Shown here: piece after piece, positions 10,001-18,500 of the stretch | How positions within the stretch are numbered: position 1 is the first letter of the stretch | Layout of the letters: each line of letters begins with the position of its first letter | From: Cytophagales bacterium | Lineage (GTDB): Bacteria > Bacteroidota > Bacteroidia > Cytophagales > Cyclobacteriaceae | Direction: 5' to 3' | NCBI GenBank assembly: GCA_033344775.1 | Contig: JAWPMT010000005.1 | Coordinates: forward strand, 372,001 to 436,000 | Length of the DNA: 64,000 nt | Notes under the pieces: generated by a model | Told to the model about the DNA's origin: nothing | The model's database searches: none | The model's input: only the letters and a program-made list of their open reading frames with translations | Translations under genes and position numbers: made by a program

Positions 10001-11989
10001 AATATAAGCCAGGTCTGATCCTGTAATAACCGGATCAGGATTTGCAGAGGAACCTTGAAAAAAGGCTGTCCTCTGAACATCCAGGAAATCCTCCTCAATG
10101 CCGGTACGCTTTCCCAGAGATGAGGTCGAGAGTATTAACCGGGGAGCACTGTCTTTTAAAATATAATCTATCCGTTCTTTGGGGTATTCAGAGTCTATGG
10201 GAAGAAAAGCTGCTCCGGATTTAAGAATAGCCAGTATTGCGATGACCATCTCAGGCGTTTGATCCAGCAAAATAGCAATGATATCATTTGGCCGGGCTCC
10301 CAATTCTCTGAGAGCAACGGACAAGCTATTGGCTTTTTCATTTAAATCACGGTAGAGAAGCTTTTCGCCATTAAATACGATGGCTATCTCGTTCGGAGTA
10401 TTCTCAACCTGCTCTTCGAACAGCTCTATGACTGTTTTGCCATGTGGATAATCAACAACTGTATTATTGAACTCTTCCAGTATTTGATGTCGTTCCTGCT
10501 CGCTGATGATCTCTATGTCAGACAATGATATTTCAGGGTTTGAAACGACTTGCTCCACTATCCTTACAAAGTAGGTATTGAACCTTTCAATAGTTTCCTT
10601 TTCGAACAATTCAGTGGAATACTCGAAATTTAAATAGAGCTGTTCAACATTTTCCGATATCGACAATGTCAAATCAAACTTGGACACTGTATGACCGCTG
10701 TTCTGAGAGGCTAATTTCAACCCCGGCATTTCAAGAGAGGACTCTTCGAAGTTTTGAAAGGAAAACATGACATCAAACAACGGGTTACGACTGGTATCTC
10801 GTTCTATTTTCAGTTCATCAACCAACTCCTCGTATTGATAGCCCTGGTGATCAAAACTGGCTAAAGTCCCGGATTGTACTGCCGATAAGAATTCCATGAA
10901 ACTCATCGTTCCTTTGGGATAGTTGCGCAGTGCCAGTGTGTTAACGAACATCCCGATCATATGATCCACATCGGCATGCTGACGACCAGACGTTGGAGTG
11001 CCAATCACAATATCTTCCTGGTTACTTAGCTTGCTCAACAGGATATTGTAGAGTGAAAGCATCAGCATAAACAGCGTTGCACCTTCTGATTCGGCTATGG
11101 ATTTTAGTCGAGCGGTTTGTTCTTCTGCTATGACAAAACGCAAGTTACCCCCCTGGTGATTCTTCACCAGTGGCCTTTTATGGTCATAGGGTAACTCCAG
11201 AGCTGGGGGCAGGTCGGAATATTCCTCCAGCCAAAAGGTTCGATGTTGTGACAATGCGGATTGTTGTGATTCGGCTTGCTGCCATACCGCATAATCCTTG
11301 TAGTGTAAACGAACAGGAGATAATACCTCTCCATTGTATAAGGACATGAAATCCCTAATCAAAATTCCTTGTGAAACCCCGTCCGTGACGATGTGGTGCA
11401 TATCGACCATAAGCACGGACGCTATTTGTGTTTCATCGGATGACAAGGTGATCAACCCAACTCGGACCAATGGAGCTTCAGTCAGATCAAACGGACGGAT
11501 GAAGTCTTTGATCACCTGTGGCTCTCCCTCTGCATCTGAATGATAATGTTCTAATCGGAAATCTAACTGATCTACTATCTTCTGTACTGGTTCTCCGTCA
11601 ATCGAATCAAAGGATGTCCGTAAGCTCTCATGTCGGGATACCAGTTTCTTGAAGGCATCTTCCAGTCGATCCTTATCCAACGCTCCTTCAAGCTTCACTA
11701 CCTGAGGCATATTATAGGTTAGAGCGTCCGGTTCAAATTGATGAAGAAAGTATAATCTCTTCTGGGCCGATGAAAGCACATAATTTTCTTTCGATTCAGC
11801 AGGTGAGATATGTTTGTATGACCTTTGATTTACCGCTTGAATATATTGTACAAGTTTTTCTTTGTGACCCTTTATTTCATCAAGTAAATCTTTGGTCATT
11901 ACTCCGGGAGGAGCATTTATTTTCAACTTTCCTTCCTCTACACTAAGTTCTATTTTCAGCTTACGTAATCTGCTAAGAATGACCTTCAT
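1..11989 (-). CDS. NRPS, 3' part missing at left edge: dd-C-A(Leu)-T / C-A-T / C-A(Ser)-T / C-A(Asn)...
   Basis: Starts at ATG 11987-11989 and stays open to the edge (about 3996 codons). Residues 1-50 (MKVILSRLRKLKIELSVEEG, INAPPG) are a TubC-type docking domain distinct from the two upstream copies. Then C1 (HHIVTDG near 200), A1 (TSGSTG near 670), T1 near 1041; C2 from 1100, A2, T2 near 2078; C3 from 2136, A3, T3 near 3126; C4 from 3186 (HHIITDG near 3316), A4 cut after LTDQRFL. Pocket readings: A1 DAWFLGNVVK, the classical Leu code; A2 D-P-E-H-I-G-K-I-S-K, unassigned; A3 DVWHFSLIDK, Ser; A4 DLTKVGEVG, Asn. The three carriers visible are GGHS type and no E domain is present. Forty bases separate it from the preceding gene. 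Remaining domains and any thioesterase lie beyond the left edge. Confidence 0.95.
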   Translation of the reverse strand, partial: MKVILSRLRKLKIELSVEEGKLKINAPPGVMTKDLLDEIKGHKEKLVQYIQAVNQRSYKHISPAESKENYVLSSAQKRLYFLHQFEPDALTYNMPQVVKLEGALDKDRLEDAFKKLVSRHESLRTSFDSIDGEPVQKIVDQLDFRLEHYHSDAEGEPQVIKDFIRPFDLTEAPLVRVGLITLSSDETQIASVLMVDMHHIVTDGVSQGILIRDFMSLYNGEVLSPVRLHYKDYAVWQQAESQQSALSQHRTFWLEEYSDLPPALELPYDHKRPLVKNHQGGNLRFVIAEEQTARLKSIAESEGATLFMLMLSLYNILLSKLSNQEDIVIGTPTSGRQHADVDHMIGMFVNTLALRNYPKGTMSFMEFLSAVQSGTLASFDHQGYQYEELVDELKIERDTSRNPLFDVMFSFQNFEESSLEMPGLKLASQNSGHTVSKFDLTLSISENVEQLYLNFEYSTELFEKETIERFNTYFVRIVEQVVSNPEISLSDIEIISEQERHQILEEFNNTVVDYPHGKTVIELFEEQVENTPNEIAIVFNGEKLLYRDLNEKANSLSVALRELGARPNDIIAILLDQTPEMVIAILAILKSGAAFLPIDSEYPKERIDYILKDSAPRLILSTSSLGKRTGIEEDFLDVQRTAFFQGSSANPDPVITGSDLAYIIYTSGSTGTPKGTMIEHQSLVNLCHWHNDYYQVSHLDNSTKYAGVGFDATVWELFPYLVKGACIHIIDKSIRTDVNKLNEYFELHHITISFLPTQVCEQFVRLKNNSLRYLLTGGDKLTSIEDASYKLVNNYGPTENTVVTTSFEVNEATPEIPIGKPISNHEVYILDSYGKLLPTRVNGELCIGGVGLARGYLNRDALTEAKFVENPFRPGERMYKTGDLAHWLPDGNIAFIGRIDDQVQIRGYRIELGEIEHQLTGHDHVQETVVLAKEKEGETYLVAYYVSEKAEEPSVFRNFLSKKLPDYMVPGYYVHLDKLPLNANGKVDKRALPEPEIEVGEDFIAPANTTEEQLVALWSEVLKLDKEVISVTRSFFELGGHSLRANVLVNKIFKALSVEVPLKAVFQYQDIRSLSQYISEAKKTIYQPIAPATVQAYYPLSSAQHRMYFLYQFEPDALTYNMPQVARLEGELDKERLDLALKKLVARHESLRTSFALQGDEPVQRITDQADFHLEYYQSDERGVQQVIDKFIRPFDLSKSPLIRVGLISVAGDSDGEANTHILMVDLHHIITDGVSQGVLIRDFMSHYSGEELSPVRLHYKDYAVWQQAEAQQSTLSRQKAFWLEEYSEMPPVLELPCDHKRPLVKNHQGGNLSFVIDAEQTAQLKSIAESEGATLFMLMLSLYNILLGKLSNQEDIVIGTPTAGRQHMDVDNMIGMFVNTLVLRNYPKGTMNFKEFLSAVRSKTLACFDQQGFQYEELIDELSIDRDTSRNPLFDVMFSYQNFEESTLEIPGLKLKSLNSDQSISKFDLTLTVSETVERLQLNFDYSTELFEKETIEKFVAYLKNIVATVISDADVKLSAIEFLPEAEEHQLLDQYNNTEAYYPREETLVSLFEKQVNATPEKTALSYYKEKVTYRELNQRANQLAHYLRNKGLKPGSTAGLMLDRSVEMIIGILGILKAGGAYLPLDTSHPETRLEGMLKEARALCLLTDSERGKVYGKYIDVVDVNDREISGESRKEIQSSVSPLGIAYIIYTSGSTGRPKGVEVRHQSVVNYIYSQKKMLGMREEEKILQFSTISFDPSVEQIWLALLNGYALVLTDKETINDPAKFSDYIISHGVTHLHATPSFLQAITFNNSNNLRRIISGGEPCSVKLAKRFIGGYDFFNKYGPTEATISSVSCKVSEGMVDDGIVPIGKPIDNTKVYILDNSQRLLAKGVAGELYISGDGLARGYVNDEDLTKEKFVENPFHSGVRMYKTGDLARWLPDGNLEFLGRVDDQVKVRGFRIEPGEIAHQLVSHNEIKEGVVLAKEKEGENYLVAYYVSEETQEPSVLRNYLSERLPDYMVPGYYVHLDKLPLNANGKTDKKALPEPEIEAGEDYVYASNETEEQLVALWSEVLKLDKEVISVTRSFFELGGHSLRATVLANKIFKALSVEVPLKVIFQHQDIRSLSQYISEAKKTNYQSIEPAAKQEYYPLSSAQRRMYFLYQFEPEALAYNMPQVVRLEGALDKDRLEEAFKKLVSRHENLRTSFVLRGEEPVQRISGQVDFHLEHYQSDEVGVQEVITRFIRPFDLSMAPLLRVGLISVPNDSAGEASAHILMVDLHHIITDGVAQGLLIKDFMSLYNGEDLTPVRLHYKDYTVWQQAEAQQSALAEQKAFWLNEYSETPPVLELPYDHKRPLVKNHRGGNLSFVLEEEQTAQLKSIAESEGATLFMLMLSIYNILLSKLSNQEDIVIGTPTAGRQHADVDNMIGMFVNTLALRNYPKGEMSFREFLSEVQSGTLACFDHQGYQYEELIDELKIARDTSRNPLFDVLFSYQNFEESTLQMPGLKLASVKSGHSISKFDLTLTVSESVKRLYLDFEYSSELFEKHTIERFNTYLEKIVEQVVSNPETLLSDIAIITEPERQQILTEFNDTIAEYPKDKTVIDLFELQVEKTPDKTALIFEEESLSYASFQGSVNRMAGMLIQSGVNQGDLVAIMCDRSFDMMVGIFGILKSGAAYLPIDPNYPQSRIDYILQDSGATRLLVSTDFEGEVKESVEIVFIDPSNNTSTDAAIIESRARPEELAYVIYTSGSTGNPKGVMVEHGSLMNRLHWMNRKYPIGEQDVLIQKTPITFDVSVWELFWWSQQGAALCLLQPGGEKAPDILTKTISDHKVSTMHFVPSMLQAFLGYFESRGDISHLHSLRQVFCSGEALKLAHAEHFKKLLYEANRTRLINLYGPTEATIDVSYYNIGDEISHDTIPIGKPIDNINLYVLDKSNSLQPVGIHGELCIGGIGLSRGYLNNEKLTRAKFIESSFKSGDRIYRTGDLARWLPDGNLEFLGRIDDQVKIRGFRIELGEIEHHLTDHHKVTETVVLAQEKDEEKYLVAYYVSEEALESSGFRNYLSERMPDYMVPDYFVHLDKLPLTANGKIDRKTLPAPKIEAGDDYLAPSNETEEQLVALWSEVLKLDKEVISVTQSFFELGGHSLRATVLVNKIFKVLSVEVPLKVIFQHQDIRSLSQYIIDAKKTSYQSITPAAKREYYPLSSAQRRIHFLYQFEPHALTYNMPQVVSLEGKLDKERLEQAFKELVARHESLRTSFVLQGDEPVQRITDQIDFHLEHYQSGEAGVQEVITRFIRPFDLSLAPLIRVGLISVAEDSDEEAATHILMVDLHHIITDGVSQGVLTRDFMSLYGGEELSPVHLHYKDYAVWQQAEAQQSALSQQKAFWLEEYSGLPPVLELPYDRKRPLVKNHRGGNLGFVIEEKQTSQLKSIAESEGATLFMLMLSIYNILLSKLSNQEDIVIGTPTAGRQHADVDDMIGMFVNTMALRNYPNGTMSFREFLSAVQSGTLACFDHQGYQYEELVDELKIARDTSRNPLFDVMFAYQNFEESSLQMPGLKLAAQNSGHSISKFDMTLTVSENVEQLHLNFEYSSELFEKHTIERFNTYFLRIVEQVVSNPETALSDIVIINEQERLQILEVFNDTKVDYSKGKTALTLFKEQVIQHPDRTALVFEGTTLTYQELDQKSNGLASYLIERGIGQGSIVGLMTQKSPSLVIGILGILKAGGAYLPIDTDLPNGRKEYLLKDSGANALLVTKELEGNLECTIPTFFVEDAENLTEVKEVENRITASDLCYVIYTSGSTGKPKGVMIEHGALINYVGWASDYYLDGEDATFGLYTSVSFDLTVTSIFTPLISGNQIIIYQEQQSGLVVERMLREGEVSVLKLTPSHLKILNDSDVLPASSKIRKLVVGGEELETSLAQSIHSKFEGKVEIYNEYGPTEATVGCMIHRFVPDEQLQSVPIGHPVNNTQIYILDSYLRPVPVGIQGELYVSGLGVARGYVNNEALTDQRFL
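11830..11989 (-). other. TubC-type N-terminal docking domain (divergent)
   Basis: About 50 residues (MKVILSRLRKLKIELSVEEG ... INAPPGVMTKDLLDEIK) with the family pattern LxxLRxxxIxLxVxxGxLxIxAPxG. It differs clearly from the pair on the two one-module subunits, so it should select a different or broader C-terminal peptide. Confidence 0.85.
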
Positions 11990-12029
11990 AATAATCTTGG
12001 TTCCCTATTGGTTTATGGTCAACAAACTT

Positions 12030-15000
12030 TTAGTCGATAACAAATTCCTCTCCCTTAGGTGAGTTTTGTTTGTCATTTTTCCTAATCCACATCTCATTTT
12101 CTATATACTCGGCCATTTTATGGACGGTGCTTTCTCTAAATACTTCTCTCAATGGAACTTCCACATTCATTTCTTTAAAGATTTTGTTCACCAGCAAGGT
12201 AGCTTTCAGGGAATGCCCACCCAGTTCAAAAAAGCTTCTGGTGACACCAATCACTTCTTTATCGAGTTTTAATACTTCACCCCATATTCCAACTAACTGT
12301 TCTTCTGTAGCATTCGAGGGAGCTACATAACTGTAAGTGGATCCGATCTCAGCGTCGGGCAAAGCTTTTTTATCTACCTTACCATTGGCATTTAAAGGAA
12401 CCTTGTCCAGATGGACATAATAAGCGGGAACCATGTAATCAGGCAAATTCCCTGATAAGTAATCTCTTAGCCCCATCGTTTCTAAGGCTTCTTCTGCCAC
12501 ATAGTAGGCCACCAGGAAGTTCTCACCATCTTTCTCCTTGGCTAATACTATTGCTTTGTTTACTTGATCATGACTGGTGAGATGATGTTCTGTTTCCCCT
12601 AATTCGATCCTGAAACCTCTGATCTTTACCTGATCGTCTATTCTACCCAAAAACTCAATGTTCCCATCTGGTAGCCAGCGAGCCAGGTCGCCCGTGCGGT
12701 ACATCCGCTCTCCAGGCCTAAATGGATTCGCAACGAACTTTTCGCGAGTTAATTCTTTGTCGTTCAAATATCCGGCTGCAAGGCAGTCTCCTCCAATGTA
12801 CAATTCACCCCCAACTCCTTTCGGCAATAATTGCTGATGCACATCTAGCACGTACACTACTGTATTGTTTATGGGCCTACCTATGGGAATGCGTTCATTC
12901 AATGGCCTGTCAATCAAATACTCAATAGAGGTGACTGTGGCTTCCGAAGGCCCATATGCGTTATAAACTTTGTACTTCTTCCATAGCTCGTCGGCTATCT
13001 GAACTTTGCAACGCTCTCCACCTATGACTATCCGTCGAAGAGTTGGGTGAAAATCCGAATCCAGGTTCTCCAGAAATGATGGCGTTACATCAAGATGTGT
13101 AATATTAAAATCGGAGATGTAATCATTGAAATTCTCGTGATTAAGTATGACTTCCCTGCTCGCCAGCACTAGTGTTGACCCGCTTAACAAGGCTAACCAT
13201 ATCTGCTCCATGGAGGCATCAAAAACAATATTTGAAAATTGAAGAATCCTTTCATCATCACTTATGCCAAAGGTCTCCTTTTGAGAATGAACCAGGTTGA
13301 TTACCGACCGATGACTGACCATTACTCCTTTCGGTTTTCCAGTAGAGCCAGAAGTATAGATTATATAAGCAATGCCTGATGACGAAAAGGATGAAATTTT
13401 CAAATCTCTCTCATCTCCCGGGTAGATATTGGGTTCATCCAGGGTGACAACATCGATATAGCTTTCATATGCGAACCTGTCATGCGTACTTGTCAACAAT
13501 AGCGTCGCATCGCTTTGCTGCAAGATATCCGTGTTTCGTTTTTCCGGTTGTGATGTATCCAGTGGTAAATAAGTACCGCCAGCTTTTAGTATACCCAACA
13601 GGCCAATGATCATCCCTACTGACCTGTCCAGCATCAGCCCTATAACACTACCTTCGCCTACTCCCTTACTTTTCAGTAAATAAGCTAGTCGGTTAGATTT
13701 TTCATCTAATTCCCGGTAGCTAATTTCGATCTGGTTATGAATTAACGCCAGATTATCCGGTGTGGCTCTAACCTGACGGTCAAACAGGGATGCCAGCGTT
13801 TCTTCCCGAGGATAATCAGCCTTTGTGTCGTTGAATTTGTGCAGCAACTGATACTTTTCTGATGCTGAGATCACTTCAATGTGCGACAGTCTGATCTCTG
13901 GGTTGGAAATGATAGTGGTCACTACGTTATTAAAGTAAGTGACGAATCTTTCTATGGTTTCCCTTTCAAATAATTCGTTAGAATACTCGAACTCCAAAAA
14001 GAGTTGTTCAACGCTTTCCGATACAGTCAGCGTTAGATCAAACTTAGAAACCGATTGCCCGTTGTTCAAGGAGGATAACTTCAATCCCGGCATCTGAAGA
14101 GAGGATTCCTCAAAGTTTTGATAGGCAAACATCACATCGAACAAAGGGTTACGACTGGTATCGCGCTCTATTTTCAACGCATCAATCAACTCTTCGTATT
14201 GATAACCCTGATGATCAAAGCTGGCCAACGTCATGGATTGTATTGCCGATAAAAACTCCCGGAAACTCAGCGTTCCTTTGGGATAACTGCGCATGGCCAA
14301 CGTATTGACGAACATCCCGATCATATTTTCCACATCAGCATGCTGCCGGCCAGCGGTTGGGGTTCCGATCACAAGGTCTTCCCGGTTACTCAGTTTGCTC
14401 AACAAAATGCTATAGACCGATAGCATTACCATAAACAGGGTGGCTCCTTCTGATTCGGCTATCGATTTTAATTGAGCGGTTTGCTCTACTGGTACCGAAA
14501 AACTCAAATTACTACCCTGGCTGTTTTTCACCATCGGCCTTTTATGATCATAAGGTAGCTCCAGGACGGGAGGCAAGTCAGCATATTCTTCCAGCCAGTA
14601 CGCTTTTTGTTGGGACAATGCGGCTTGCTGTTCGGCTCTTTGCTGCCATACCGCATAGTCCTTATATTGTAAATGCAGAGGTGGTAGCTCTTCGTTGTAG
14701 TAAAGCGACATGAAATCGTTGATCAGGATGCCCTGAGAAACGCCATCAATGACAATGTGATTCATGTCAACCATCAGGATGTGTGCCGTGGACCCCTGTT
14801 CAGATGACTTAATTTCCGTAATTAATCCCACTCTGATCAAAGGAGCTTTAGCCAGGTCAAAAGGACGAATAAACTTATTGATCACCTGCTGAACTTCCTC
14901 TTCATTTGACTGGTAATATTCCAGCTGGAAATCAACCTGCTCTTTTATCTCCTGTACCGGTTCATCATCAATTAATTTAAAACTGGTTCTCAGACTCTCA

Positions 15001-15362
15001 TGTCGATCAACCAGCTTCCTGAAGGCGTATTCCAATCGATCTTTATCCAGTTCTCCATCCAACCTCACTATTTGAGGCATATTATAGGTCAGGGCGTGCG
15101 GTTCAAACTGGTAGAGGAAGTACATGCGGTGCTGCGCTGAAGATAAGGGATAGTATTCCCGCTTTACAACAGGTTTTATGGGTTGATAGACAGCTCCCAG
15201 CGAGTTGAAGAATTGTATAATTGAGGGCTTTTTAGCTTTAAGTTCGTCGATTATTGACTCAGTTAGGTCTCCCTCAGAAGCTTCAACTTCAAGCTGGTTC
15301 TCCTTTACCGAAACAATGATATTGTTACTCCTCAAATGAGTAATATATTCGTCGATACTCAT
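12030..15362 (-). CDS. One-module NRPS with TubC docking domain, tandem paralogue: dd-C-A-T
   Basis: 1110 residues. The docking domain (1-55) and C domain to about residue 460 are nearly identical to the preceding gene, including the NHIVIDG motif. After FLEFEY the sequences part. A has YTSGSTGKPKG near 674 and FDASMEQIW near 714, T has GGHS near 1049, and the tail ends GEEFVID, very like GEEFILD of its neighbour. The pocket reads D-A-E-D-V-G-A-V-T-K, which I cannot assign; acidic residues at 239 and 278 would suit a basic side chain. Its closest relatives in this window are A2 of the four-module NRPS (DAEHVGEVTK) and A2 of the following NRPS (DPEHIGKISK), all with an EQ(I/M)W motif. The start matches the duplicated gene. 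Confidence 0.95.
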   Translation of the reverse strand: MSIDEYITHLRSNNIIVSVKENQLEVEASEGDLTESIIDELKAKKPSIIQFFNSLGAVYQPIKPVVKREYYPLSSAQHRMYFLYQFEPHALTYNMPQIVRLDGELDKDRLEYAFRKLVDRHESLRTSFKLIDDEPVQEIKEQVDFQLEYYQSNEEEVQQVINKFIRPFDLAKAPLIRVGLITEIKSSEQGSTAHILMVDMNHIVIDGVSQGILINDFMSLYYNEELPPLHLQYKDYAVWQQRAEQQAALSQQKAYWLEEYADLPPVLELPYDHKRPMVKNSQGSNLSFSVPVEQTAQLKSIAESEGATLFMVMLSVYSILLSKLSNREDLVIGTPTAGRQHADVENMIGMFVNTLAMRSYPKGTLSFREFLSAIQSMTLASFDHQGYQYEELIDALKIERDTSRNPLFDVMFAYQNFEESSLQMPGLKLSSLNNGQSVSKFDLTLTVSESVEQLFLEFEYSNELFERETIERFVTYFNNVVTTIISNPEIRLSHIEVISASEKYQLLHKFNDTKADYPREETLASLFDRQVRATPDNLALIHNQIEISYRELDEKSNRLAYLLKSKGVGEGSVIGLMLDRSVGMIIGLLGILKAGGTYLPLDTSQPEKRNTDILQQSDATLLLTSTHDRFAYESYIDVVTLDEPNIYPGDERDLKISSFSSSGIAYIIYTSGSTGKPKGVMVSHRSVINLVHSQKETFGISDDERILQFSNIVFDASMEQIWLALLSGSTLVLASREVILNHENFNDYISDFNITHLDVTPSFLENLDSDFHPTLRRIVIGGERCKVQIADELWKKYKVYNAYGPSEATVTSIEYLIDRPLNERIPIGRPINNTVVYVLDVHQQLLPKGVGGELYIGGDCLAAGYLNDKELTREKFVANPFRPGERMYRTGDLARWLPDGNIEFLGRIDDQVKIRGFRIELGETEHHLTSHDQVNKAIVLAKEKDGENFLVAYYVAEEALETMGLRDYLSGNLPDYMVPAYYVHLDKVPLNANGKVDKKALPDAEIGSTYSYVAPSNATEEQLVGIWGEVLKLDKEVIGVTRSFFELGGHSLKATLLVNKIFKEMNVEVPLREVFRESTVHKMAEYIENEMWIRKNDKQNSPKGEEFVID

Positions 15363-15500
15363 ATTAATGTTGTAGACTTTTCACCTTTACTTACTTCGAG
15401 CTTCTTAGTTGTTTAATGGTAATGATGGAACCAGATAAATCTCGTGTTGTATGTTTCCGAAAGATTTCTCTCAAGGGAACTTCAACCTCCATTATCTCAA
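13987..15500 (-). repeat. Tandem duplication, copy 1 (docking + C domain + upstream scar)
   Basis: Offset 3494 from copy 2 at 17481-18994. About 97% identical over the compared parts of the C domain (3 differences in about 120 bases in one sample), less in the non-coding scar. Identity stops sharply at the codons for FLEFEY near the C-domain end. Confidence 0.9.
15196..15362 (-). other. TubC-type N-terminal docking domain (second copy)
   Basis: Same domain as at the start of the preceding gene, differing at residue 13 (Asn instead of Lys). Because the two are nearly identical, the upstream C-terminal peptides are unlikely to tell these two subunits apart by this contact alone. Confidence 0.85.
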
Positions 15501-15511
15501 AAATTTCACAT
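15363..15511 (-). pseudogene. Remnant of the C-terminus of the upstream four-module NRPS (duplication scar)
   Basis: On the coding strand this gap reads MEVEVPLREIFRKHTTRDL and then SGSIITIKQLR, which matches the last part of the 4227-residue NRPS (MEVEVPLREIFRKQTIRDL, SGYIITIKQLR). A one-base deletion after IKQLR shifts the frame and gives an early TAA. The DNA then continues in parallel with the 18857-18990 region up to the ATG of the next gene. The gap is therefore a broken copy of the 3' end of that NRPS, carried along when the one-module gene was tandemly duplicated. Confidence 0.9.
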
Positions 15512-18500
15512 TTAATCTAGAATAAACTCCTCCCCTTCAGATGAGTATTGTCTGTCATTTTTCCTAATCCAGATCTCATTTTCTATGTACTCGGCCATTT
15601 TAAGGACAGTATTTTCTTTAAATACTTCTCTCAATGGAACTTCCACATTCATTTCTTTAAATATTTTATTCACTAGCAAAGTAGCTTTCAGGGAATGCCC
15701 TCCCAGTTCAAAAAAGCTTCTGGTGATACTGATCACCTCTTTATCGAGTTTCAATACTTCACTCCAAATTCCCACTAATTGTTCTTCTGTGGCATTCGAG
15801 GGAGCTACATAATTGTCTCCGGCGCCGATCTCCGCATCAGGCAAAGCTTTTTTATCTATTTTACCATTGGAATTCAAAGGCAACTTATCCAGATGCACAT
15901 AATGACCTGGAACCATATAGTCCGGCAGCTTCCCTGATAAATATTTTCTTAATTCCGTCGTTCCTAACACTTCTTCCGACACATAATAGGCCACCAGGTA
16001 GTTCTCTGCTCCTATTCCGCTCGATACCACCGCTGATTCTCTCACCTGTTCATGGTCCGAAAGGTGGTATTCTATTTCTCCCAATTCTATCCTGAAACCC
16101 CTGATCTTTACCTGGTTGTCAATCCGTCCCAGGAATTCGATATTCCCATCCGGTAACCAACGGGCCAGGTCGCCAGTCTTGTACATCCGCTCACCTGACA
16201 GATGAGGGTTCTCCACAAAATTCTTCTGCGTTAATGAACTGTTTTTAATATAACCCCGAGCCAATCCAGCTCCTGAAACGCACAATTCTCCTGGAACAGA
16301 AATGGGACATAAGCCTTGATTTTGATCAATAATGACGACCCTCCTGTTTGGAATTGGTTTACCGAGATACGGAGTTTGATCTAAACTATCTATTTTGTTG
16401 TATGTAATACATACTGTTGATTCAGTAGGGCCATATGTATTATAGACTGGATAGTATTCAATTAATTGATCAATATATGAGGGAAGCAACAGATCACCAC
16501 CACTGATCACAACTCTAAGATTTTTAATCTCTTCTGAATAGTGATTAAGCTCATTCAACACTAATGGTGTTGTACTCAAAATAGTTGCTCCCTGGTCTTT
16601 GATAGCTCCTACCAGATAATTGATGTCACGTCCCATATCGGGCATGATTAGTAGTGATGCTCCTGATATCAGTGTAGGGAAAATCTCTTCAATGGCTGTA
16701 TCAAAGGACAGTGATGCTTGTTGTATTACCTTGTCTTCCTTAGTTAAAGAAAAATGTTCCCTAAAAGTCAGACTGTAGTCCAAAAGAGACGAATGTTCGA
16801 TTAATATCCCTTTGGGAATTCCTGAACTTCCGGAAGTATAGATAATATAAGCTGAATGGCCTGGTTGTATCAAAACTTCTGGATTCGATCCACTCATCTT
16901 GTTTATACGATCCGAATCCATCACCAGGTCTACTACCGGAACCTTAGCATTAAAGCTTCTCAACTTACTGCACTTGTCGGTTACAATAAACCTCAGATCG
17001 GAATCGTCAATAATTTTGTTATTTCTTTCATCGGCGTATTCGGGATCGATGGAAATGTAGGCTGATCCTGATTTTATTATTGCCAGTAAAGTAAAAATCA
17101 TGGAAGCAGACCTGTCTACATAGATGCCGATTACATCTTCGGCCTGAATTTTCTTCACATTCAACAGGTAATTGGCAAGTTTATTTACCCGTTCATTTAC
17201 TTCTTCATAAGTGTATTTCTCCTCTTTAAAACTGATAGCTATCCCTTTAGGATCTTTTTCTACTTGTTTTTCAAACAAAGAAATGACAGTAGCTTCGCCT
17301 ACCTGATAATTCACTGAGCTGGAGTTAAACTCATAGAGCATTTTGTTCCGTTCTGCCTGCGATAGAATCTCGATATCTGAAAGTTTCAAAAGCGGATCTG
17401 AAACAACTTGACCAACTATCCTGGTAAAATATTGGGCAAATCTTTCTACGGTACTCTTTTCAAATAATTCGGTCGCGTATTCGAATTCCAAAAAGAGTTG
17501 TTCAACGCTTTCCGATACAGTCAGCGTTAGATCAAACTTAGAAACCGATTGCCCGTTGTTCAAGGAGGACAACTTCAATCCCGGCATCTGAAGTGAGGAT
17601 TCCTCAAAGTTCTGATAGGCAAACATCACATCGAACAAAGGGTTACGACTGGTATCGCGCTCTATTTTCAACGCATCAATCAACTCTTCGTATTGATAGC
17701 CCTGATGATCAAAGCTGGCCAACGTCATGGATTGTACTGCAGATAAAAACTCCCGGAAACTCAGCGTTCCTTTAGGATAACTGCGCATGGCCAACGTATT
17801 GACGAACATCCCGATCATATTTTCCACATCAGCATGCTGCCGGCCAGCGGTTGGGGTTCCGATCACAATGTCTTCCCGGTTACTCAGTTTGCTCAACAAG
17901 ATGCTATAGACTGATAGCATTATCATAAACAGGGTGGCTCCTTCTGATTCGGCTATCGATTTTAATTGAGCGGTTTGCTCTACTGGTATCGAAAAACTCA
18001 AATTACTGCCCTGGTTGTTTTTCACCATTGGCCTTTTATGATCATAAGGTAGCTCCAGGACAGGAGGCAAGTCAGCATATTCTTCCAGCCAGTACGCTTT
18101 TTGTTGGAACAAAGCGGCTTGCTGTTCGGCTCCTTGCTGCCATACCGCATAGTCCTTATATTGTAATTGCCGAGGTGGTAGCTCTTCGTTGTAGTATAGC
18201 GACATGAAATCGTTGATCAGGATGCCCTGAGAAACGCCATCAATAACAATGTGATTCATGTCAACCATCAGGATGTGTGCCGTGGACCCCTGTTCAGATG
18301 ACTTAATTTCCGTAATTAATCCCACTCTGATCAAAGGAGCTTTAGCCAGGTCAAAAGGACGAATAAACTTATTGATCACCTGCTGAACTTCCTCTTCATT
18401 TGACTGGTAATATTCCATCTGGAAATCAACCTGCTCTGTTATCTGCTGTACCGGTTCTTCGTCAATTAATTTAAAACTGGTTCTCAGGCTCTCATGTCGA

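Noticed and set aside
15363-15511. A small gene of about 38 codons starting MEVEVPLREIF
   Set aside because: It is readable but is clearly the broken tail of a T domain from the upstream NRPS, with no separate function expected.
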